64,000 bases of DNA from the NCBI GenBank assembly GCA_035549875.1, contig DASZPV010000145.1:1-64000 (forward strand), given 5' to 3'. Origin of the DNA: JAKFWI01 sp035549875 (GTDB taxonomy: Bacteria; Pseudomonadota; Alphaproteobacteria; Caulobacterales; Aquidulcibacteraceae). Made by a program: the position numbers and the translations under genes. Shown one piece after another: positions 59,456 through 64,000 of the stretch; position 1 is the first letter of the stretch, and each line of letters opens with the position of its first letter. The notes beneath the pieces are model-generated. The model saw only the letters and a program-made list of their open reading frames with translations. It did no database searches and was not told the origin of the DNA.

Positions 59456-60441
59456 CCGCCGCCAAACGCAAGCGCCCTTGGGCGGTCTACGCCGTGTGGG
59501 GCCTGCTGATCGTCGTGCTGGCGGCGTGGACGATGTGGTGGTTCACGCTAAAGGACATTGCAACGCAGCGCATCGAGGCCTGGGCGGCGGCGCAAAGAGC
59601 AGCCGGCGCGCAGGTTTCGTATTCGAGCGTTGCAGCTTCCGGCTTCCCGCTGCGCCTGACGCTCACCTTCGAGGCCGCGCGCTTCATCGCACCAGGCGGG
59701 GGATGGAGCCTATCGACGCCGCGCGCCGCCTTGCACATCAATCCGAGCGACCTGTCGCTCTTTATCGTAGAGCCGCGCGACACGGTTTCCTGGACCACGC
59801 GGGGCGCGCAGCACACCTTCACGCCGCGCGAAAGCGCGATCAGCGTGCATCTGGCGAACGACCGGCCTGACCGCGTGATCCTGGAAGGCAAGAACATCGC
59901 CGTCACCCGCAACGGCGCGCCGGACATGACCATCGGTTCGATCGTCGCCGGTATTCGTCCCGATCCGCGCGCGGCCGGAGACGGGCAACTTTCCCTTGAT
60001 GCGCAGGCAATCGATTTCATCAAGCTGCCGCAGGGCTTTGAGGCGCTCGGCGGGCAGATGGAGGCGCTGAATGCGCGCGTTGTGCTCGAAAAAGGCGCCG
60101 TGCTCGCCGCGCCGAGCCATGATCGCCTTGCCGCGTGGAAAGAAGCGATGGGCGCCGCGCGCGTTGAAGGCCTGCATGTCGTCTGGGGACCGGCCAGCCT
60201 CACTTCGACCGGGCGCTTCACGATCGACGATCAGCGCCGCATCGAAGGCGATCTGGCGCTGACGCTTGAAAAGCCCGAGAAGACCTTCGCCGCGCTGACC
60301 AAATCGCCGACCGTCTCGGCGCAAACCGCCGCCGTTTACCGCGCGCTCGGCGCGCTCGGCTTGACGCCGGTGCTGTCATTTCGCGATGGAGAAAAACGGC
60401 TGTACGGCCAGCGCATCGGCACGGTCGAACCGATCAGGTAA
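59452..60441 (+). CDS. DUF2125 family membrane-anchored protein
   Basis: 329 residues. One membrane anchor (about 11-30, AVYAVWGLLIVVLAAWTMWW) and a long periplasmic part with the start of the DUF2125 pattern: AAGAQVSYSSVAASGFPLRLTLTFEAARF (residues about 50-78). Repeated beta segments suggest an AsmA/lipid-transfer-like fold. A family confined to alphaproteobacteria and of unknown function. Last gene of the ftsE-ftsX-ydcF-plsC run (ATGA overlap), so an envelope role is likely. Confidence 0.9.
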   Translation: MTAAKRKRPWAVYAVWGLLIVVLAAWTMWWFTLKDIATQRIEAWAAAQRAAGAQVSYSSVAASGFPLRLTLTFEAARFIAPGGGWSLSTPRAALHINPSDLSLFIVEPRDTVSWTTRGAQHTFTPRESAISVHLANDRPDRVILEGKNIAVTRNGAPDMTIGSIVAGIRPDPRAAGDGQLSLDAQAIDFIKLPQGFEALGGQMEALNARVVLEKGAVLAAPSHDRLAAWKEAMGAARVEGLHVVWGPASLTSTGRFTIDDQRRIEGDLALTLEKPEKTFAALTKSPTVSAQTAAVYRALGALGLTPVLSFRDGEKRLYGQRIGTVEPIR

Positions 60442-60451
60442 TTTTGCAGCT

Positions 60452-60670
60452 TTAATCGGCGCGCCGCGCTTGCGCCAAAGCAAACAGCCGGCAGGCCGAA
60501 GCGAGCGAACCTTCCGTGCGCCCGGAATCGATCTCCTCGACCAGCCGCGCCAGCGCCAAGCCGCGCGCGGCCGCAGCCTGGTCCAGCGCCGTCCAGAACG
60601 CCTCCTCCAGCGCCAGGGACGTGCGGTGGCCGGCAAGCACGAGCGAACGCTTTTCAAGCCCGGGCGCCAT
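60452..60670 (-). CDS. Ribbon-helix-helix domain protein (RHH_4)
   Basis: 72 residues from ATG 60670. The PF13467-type pattern is readable: LEKRSLVLAGHRTSLALEEAFW at the start (beta-strand and first helix), then LDQAAAARGLALARLVEEID and ASACRLFALAQAR. These small proteins carry an Arc/CopG-like fold and are widespread in alphaproteobacteria, but a DNA target is not known. An ATG at 60724 would add 18 residues; the shorter form fits homologues better. Faces DUF2125 convergently, 10 bases apart. Confidence 0.85.
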   Translation of the reverse strand: MAPGLEKRSLVLAGHRTSLALEEAFWTALDQAAAARGLALARLVEEIDSGRTEGSLASACRLFALAQARRAD

Positions 60671-60726
60671 GATCGGCGGCTTATAGACCCAATTCCCCGG
60701 CGCTGAAAATCGCGCTAACCGCATCC

Positions 60727-61585
60727 ATGCTTTTGCTGACGGCGCTCGGCGCCCTTTCTGAAATTCGCGCCGCCGCCGCGGCCTTCGATGGGCACGATCC
60801 CTCGCCGGCCGACGCGGTCTCCTGGTTCGAGGAAGGCGGCGGCAAGTTCCGTATCGAGGTGTACGTTTCCAGTGAGCAGGACGCCGAGAGCGCCCGCGCC
60901 ATCATCGGCCACATCGCGCCGGCGCTGCACGTCAACGCCGCGCCGATCGAGGACGCCGACTGGGTGGCGATGTCGCTCGACGGCCTGCCGCCGGTCTATG
61001 CGGGACGCTACGTCGTCGCCGGCAGCCACGCGCTGGCGAACATGCCCAAGCAAGAACAGAATCTGGATCGAGGCCAGCGAAGCCTTCGGCACCGGCCATC
61101 ACGGCACCACCCGAGGCTGCCTGCTGGCGCTGGAGCATGTGTTGCGCCGCCGCCATGTGCGCCGCTGCCTGGATATCGGCGCGGGTTCCGCCGTGCTGGC
61201 GATTGCTGCGGCGAAGGCTGGCGCGGCGGCGCTGGCGGTGGAGATCGATCCCCGCCCCGCGCAGATCGGCCGCGAGAACATCAAAAACAACCGCGTCAGC
61301 GTGCGCATGCTGACCGCCGATGGTTTCACCGCCGCGCTGAAAGCCGCGCTGAGCGATCTGGTGTTCGCCAACATCCTGATGCGCCCGCTGATCCGGCTGG
61401 CCCCGGCGCTGGCGCGCGCAACCGCGCCAGGCGGCACCCTTGTGCTCTCCGGCCTGCTCGTCTCGCAGGCCCCGCTGATCCTGACGGCCTACGCCCGCTT
61501 CTTCACGCTGGAGCGCCGCTGGCGGCTGGAAGGCTGGACGGCGCTGGCCCTGCGCCGCCGCTCTCCCCTCGCCCGCTCGCGGTAG
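60727..61585 (+). pseudogene. prmA: Ribosomal protein L11 methyltransferase, frameshifted
   Basis: The first part (from ATG 60727) reads as the PrmA N-terminal domain (SWFEEGGGKFRIEVYVSSEQ, VYAGRYVVAGSHALANMPK) and the second part, in the +1 frame, as the methyltransferase domain (NRIWIEASEAFGTGHHGTT, the SAM motif LDIGAGSAVLAIAAAKAG, and FANILMRPL). The switch coincides with a perfect duplication CAAG-CAAG at 61047-61054. Removing one copy joins ...MPK directly to NRIWIEA, matching the family with no gap. The start is also unusual: the normal KIALT segment lies upstream of the ATG without a good start codon. The 3' end (SPLARSR, stop 61583-61585) is encoded by a REP-like repeat. Either decayed, or an assembly error. 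Confidence 0.85.
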
Positions 61586-61713
61586 AGGGGCCGGGGGTGA
61601 GGGACTTCGTCCAGAACTCCCGTTTTCAAACGGCGCACCACGCTGACGGCTGAGCACGTGGCTTCATTCTAAGCCCTCACCCCTGCCCCTCTCCCGCAAG
61701 CGCGGGAGAGGGG
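61561..61713. repeat. REP-like inverted repeat pair (doublet), second copy
   Basis: The left unit (about 61561-61603) has an imperfect hairpin around GCCCGCTCGCGG and a tail ending GGGGGTGAGGG. The right unit (61674-61713) begins CCCTCACCCCTGCCCC and ends in the CTCTCCCGC/GCGGGAGAG hairpin (loop AAGC). The right unit is close to the reverse complement of the left unit of the doublet at 353-387. The pair spans the end of prmA and most of the 141-base gap before pepP. Confidence 0.7.
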
Positions 61714-61726
61714 TTATGTTTTGCCC

Positions 61727-63529
61727 ATGTTCCAGACCTACGACGATCAGGGCGGGCCGGCGCTTGGGCGCGCGCATCTGCCGATCCTGCGCAGCGCGCT
61801 CGCGCGGCTGAAACTCGACGGTTTCATCGTCCCGCATGAGGATGAATATCAGAACGAATACGTCCCGCCGGCTTACGACCGCCTGGCGTGGCTGACCGGC
61901 TTTACCGGCTCGGCCGGCGCGGCGGTGGTGTTCGCGGACGAGGCGGCGCTGTTCGTTGACGGGCGCTATACGCTGCAAGCGCGCGATCAGGTCGATGGCG
62001 CGCTGTTCGCCTATCGCGACCTCGTTGACGGCGGCGTCGCGGCGTACCTGCGCGAGCATGCGAAACAGAACATGCGCATCGGCTACGATCCGAAATTGCT
62101 GAGCCCGGACACGCTGGAAAAATACAAGGCCGCAGCCAGCGCCGCCGGCGCCGAACTGATCGCGGTGTCGCCCAACCCCATCGACGCCGAATGGCAGGGC
62201 CGCCCGCCGATCCCGATGACGCCGGTTGTTCCCCATGCCCTCGATTACGCTGGCGAAACCGCGACGGCCAAACGCAAGCGGCTGGCAGAAACGCTCGGCG
62301 CCGATGCGGCGCTGATTACGTCGCCCGCTTCCCTCGCCTGGCTGTTCAACATTCGCGGCGCCGATGTGAAGGCCACGCCCTTGCCACTGGGCGCGGCGCT
62401 TTTGCACGCAAACGGCAATGCCGATCTGTTTCTGGCGCCGCAAAAGACGTCGCCTGAATTGCGTGCGTGGCTGGGCAATGAAGTGGCGCTGCGCACGCCC
62501 GATGAACTGGAAACGGCGTTAACCGGCCTCCAGGGCAAGGCCGTGCGCCTCGATCCGCAGAGCGCGTCTGCGTATTTCTTCAATTATCTGGAACAAGCCG
62601 GCGCGCGCATCGTGCGCGGCGTCGATCCGGTCGTAACGCCGCGCGCCTGCAAGAACGAGGTGGAAATCGAAGGCGCGCGCCGCGCCCACGCGCGCGACGG
62701 CGCGGCGCTGACGGCCTTCCTGCACTGGCTCGCCACATACGCGCAGGACAACGACGTCACCGAGATCGAGGCTTGCGAAAAGCTGGAATCGTTCCGCGCC
62801 GACACCGGCAAGCTGAAAGATCTATCGTTCGATTCCATTTCCGGCGCCGGCGCCAACGGCGCCATCGTTCACTACCGCGTCACCACGCGCACGAACCGGA
62901 AACTGGAAAAGAACTCTCTCTTCCTGATCGATTCCGGCGGCCAATATCTCGATGGCACCACGGATGTCACGCGCACCGTCGCGATCGGCGCGCCGAGCGC
63001 GGAGATGCGCGATCGCTTCACCCGCGTGCTGAAAGGCCATATCGCGCTCGCGCGCGTGCGCTTTCCCGCCGGCACGAGCGGCCATCAGCTCGATGCGCTG
63101 GCGCGTGCAGCGTTGTGGAGCGCGGGCCTGGATTACGATCACGGCACCGGCCACGGCGTCGGCGCCTATCTCGGCGTGCACGAGGGGCCGCACCGGATTT
63201 CCAAGGCGCTCAACGCCGTGGCGTTCGAGCCGGGCATGATCGTCTCCAACGAGCCGGGCTATTACAAGACCGGCGCCTACGGCATTCGTATCGAGAATTT
63301 GCAGGTGGTCACGCCGGCGTCCGACATCGCTGGCGGCGAACGGCCGATGCTTGGATTCGAGACCCTGACCCTCGCGCCGATCGATCGCCGCCTGATCGAA
63401 CCCGCCCTGCTGAACGCCGAAGAGCTGGGCTGGCTGAACGCCTATCATGCCCGCGTGCTCGGCATCGTCGGGCCGCAATTGCCGGCGGCGGCGCGCCGCT
63501 GGCTCGAAACCGCCGCCGCGCCGCTTTAG
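61727..63529 (+). CDS. Aminopeptidase P family protein (M24B), long form
   Basis: 600 residues, the three-domain eukaryote-like form (about 600) rather than the 440-residue PepP. Two creatinase-N-type domains come first (FIVPHEDEYQNEYVPP, ITSPASLAWLFNIRG), then the pita-bread catalytic domain: metal residues are in LIDSGGQYLDGTTDVTRT, GTGHGVGAYLGVHEGPH, IVSNEPGYYKTGAYGIRIEN. It releases N-terminal residues before proline. ATG 61727 is chosen; a TTG at 61721 is two codons earlier. Preceded by the repeat doublet. Confidence 0.94.
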   Translation: MFQTYDDQGGPALGRAHLPILRSALARLKLDGFIVPHEDEYQNEYVPPAYDRLAWLTGFTGSAGAAVVFADEAALFVDGRYTLQARDQVDGALFAYRDLVDGGVAAYLREHAKQNMRIGYDPKLLSPDTLEKYKAAASAAGAELIAVSPNPIDAEWQGRPPIPMTPVVPHALDYAGETATAKRKRLAETLGADAALITSPASLAWLFNIRGADVKATPLPLGAALLHANGNADLFLAPQKTSPELRAWLGNEVALRTPDELETALTGLQGKAVRLDPQSASAYFFNYLEQAGARIVRGVDPVVTPRACKNEVEIEGARRAHARDGAALTAFLHWLATYAQDNDVTEIEACEKLESFRADTGKLKDLSFDSISGAGANGAIVHYRVTTRTNRKLEKNSLFLIDSGGQYLDGTTDVTRTVAIGAPSAEMRDRFTRVLKGHIALARVRFPAGTSGHQLDALARAALWSAGLDYDHGTGHGVGAYLGVHEGPHRISKALNAVAFEPGMIVSNEPGYYKTGAYGIRIENLQVVTPASDIAGGERPMLGFETLTLAPIDRRLIEPALLNAEELGWLNAYHARVLGIVGPQLPAAARRWLETAAAPL

Positions 63530-63628
63530 CCCTTCCTCAAGCCAATAGCGGGCACGGGGCCCTGGCGCCGCCCTTCTGCCATGATCGGGTATCAAGAGGC
63601 GCCGGGCCTTCTGGGACAAGGAGTTTGC

Positions 63629-64000
63629 GTGTTGCGGCTGGACCGGCCGATTCTCGCTTTTATGGCCGCTCTCGGGTTGGGCGGCTGTTTCGGCTCGCGC
63701 GAAACCCTGATTGGACCGGCCGAAAGCCTGAAATTGTTCGGCGAGCGGGGCCAGGCCCAACGCGTCCATATCGGCGACGTCAACGGGCCGAACGAAACCC
63801 TCGCCTATTCCTGGTCCGGCTCGGCTTATCGGTTCACCGACGAGGACGGCAGGGCCGATCCGGCGCAATACCGCCTCGCCCCGTTCACCGGACCGTGGAT
63901 GCTCACCGAGCGGATGGAGCATGGCGTGTCCGTCTACGGCCTGGCGCGGCGCGAAAGCGGCAGGCTGTGGACCTATTCGCCGCAATGCAAGGACCTGACG
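63629..64000 (+). CDS. Lipoprotein of unknown function, N-terminal part (runs off the right edge)
   Basis: The frame is open to the end of the window, 124 codons. GTG 63629 is preceded by AAGGAG five bases upstream (63618-63623), a strong site. The start VLRLDRPILAFMAALGLGGC is a signal with lipobox LGGC, Cys at residue 20. The mature part begins FGSRETLIGPAESLKLFGE and contains YSWSGSAYRFTDEDG and YRLAPFTGPWMLTERM, a beta-rich pattern I cannot place in a family. The downstream part is missing. Confidence 0.75.
   Translation, partial: MLRLDRPILAFMAALGLGGCFGSRETLIGPAESLKLFGERGQAQRVHIGDVNGPNETLAYSWSGSAYRFTDEDGRADPAQYRLAPFTGPWMLTERMEHGVSVYGLARRESGRLWTYSPQCKDLT

Noticed and set aside
61045..61060. 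Programmed +1 frameshift in prmA
   Set aside because: No stop or slippery codon context typical of programmed shifts, and the protein would have extra residues; a CAAG duplication explains the frame change and spacing exactly.
1..64000. tRNA, rRNA, CRISPR array, prophage, insertion sequence or toxin-antitoxin cluster
   Set aside because: Intergenic gaps were read on both strands; none holds a cloverleaf with a conserved T-loop, regularly spaced repeats, or a recognisable transposase or toxin gene. The Uma2 and RHH proteins stand alone.

Overview
This 64 kb window is GC-rich, densely packed chromosomal DNA from an alphaproteobacterium, probably from the Caulobacterales/Hyphomonadaceae side of the class, although the order cannot be fixed from this window alone. 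The indicators are gcrA (the alphaproteobacterial cell-cycle regulator) with a cluster of GANTC (CcrM methylation) sites upstream, the rpmH-rnpA-yidC-engB-argB and HAD-dapD-dapE runs, an MJ0042 zinc-ribbon gene divergent from ftsEX-ydcF-plsC-DUF2125, an RHH_4 protein, tandem M13 peptidases and a TonB receptor. No rRNA, tRNA, CRISPR array, prophage, transposase or plasmid gene is visible. About 65 protein genes were recognised, nearly all core metabolism or housekeeping.

Layout. 0-8 kb: dCTP deaminase (dcd), metZ under a SAM-II riboswitch, apaG, a HAD phosphatase, a CheY-like regulator, a MaoC hydratase and ribF. 8-12 kb, minus strand: an ABC-2 permease, then argD-argF-hslO coupled by GTGA overlaps. 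12-18 kb: gcrA, a GNAT acetyltransferase, a beta-propeller protein, then phoR-pstB-phoU-phoB on the minus strand without the Pst permease genes. 18-25 kb: two tandem M13 metallopeptidase lipoproteins coupled to maiA, an Sfp-type phosphopantetheinyl transferase, an N-formylglutamate amidohydrolase and an ion transporter. 25-38 kb: a CoA-linked catabolic region (NDP-forming acyl-CoA ligase, MarR regulator, hydratase/dehydrogenase fusion, thiolase, 4-hydroxybenzoate hydroxylase, SDR), together with a TonB receptor divergent from a membrane-bound winged-helix regulator. 38-41 kb: gamma-glutamyltransferase and a convergent, overlapping orphan histidine kinase. 41-52 kb: rpmH-rnpA-yidC-engB-argB, a double-DUF1036 protein, a HAD nucleotidase, dapD, dapE, truA and fmt. 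52-60 kb: YihY, a CADD-like metalloprotein, a degenerate GGDEF/EAL protein, hpt, a zinc-ribbon protein and ftsE-ftsX-ydcF-plsC-DUF2125. 60-64 kb: an RHH protein, a frameshifted prmA, aminopeptidase P and the start of a lipoprotein.

Same-strand neighbours are often joined by 4-base NTGA stop/start overlaps (GTGA five times, ATGA four, TTGA twice), so translational coupling is common and GTG/TTG starts are frequent. Intergenic space is small; what exists holds inverted-pair REP-like repeats (353-467 and 61561-61713), one 234 bp imperfect inverted repeat (2294-2527), and candidate operators at 30249-30263, 31568-31583 and 49159-49210.

I see no wholly new multi-gene defence or mobile system. The most interesting points are the rnpA start that appears to require either a CTG codon or a reading frame that swallows rpmH; a 4 bp duplication that breaks prmA; an FtsE that has lost several ATPase motif residues; a CADD-type (self-sacrificing pABA synthase-like) protein; the GANTC cluster before gcrA; a possible beta-oxidative phenylpropanoid-to-protocatechuate gene set; and a repeat-rich divergent promoter between a cupin gene and dapE.
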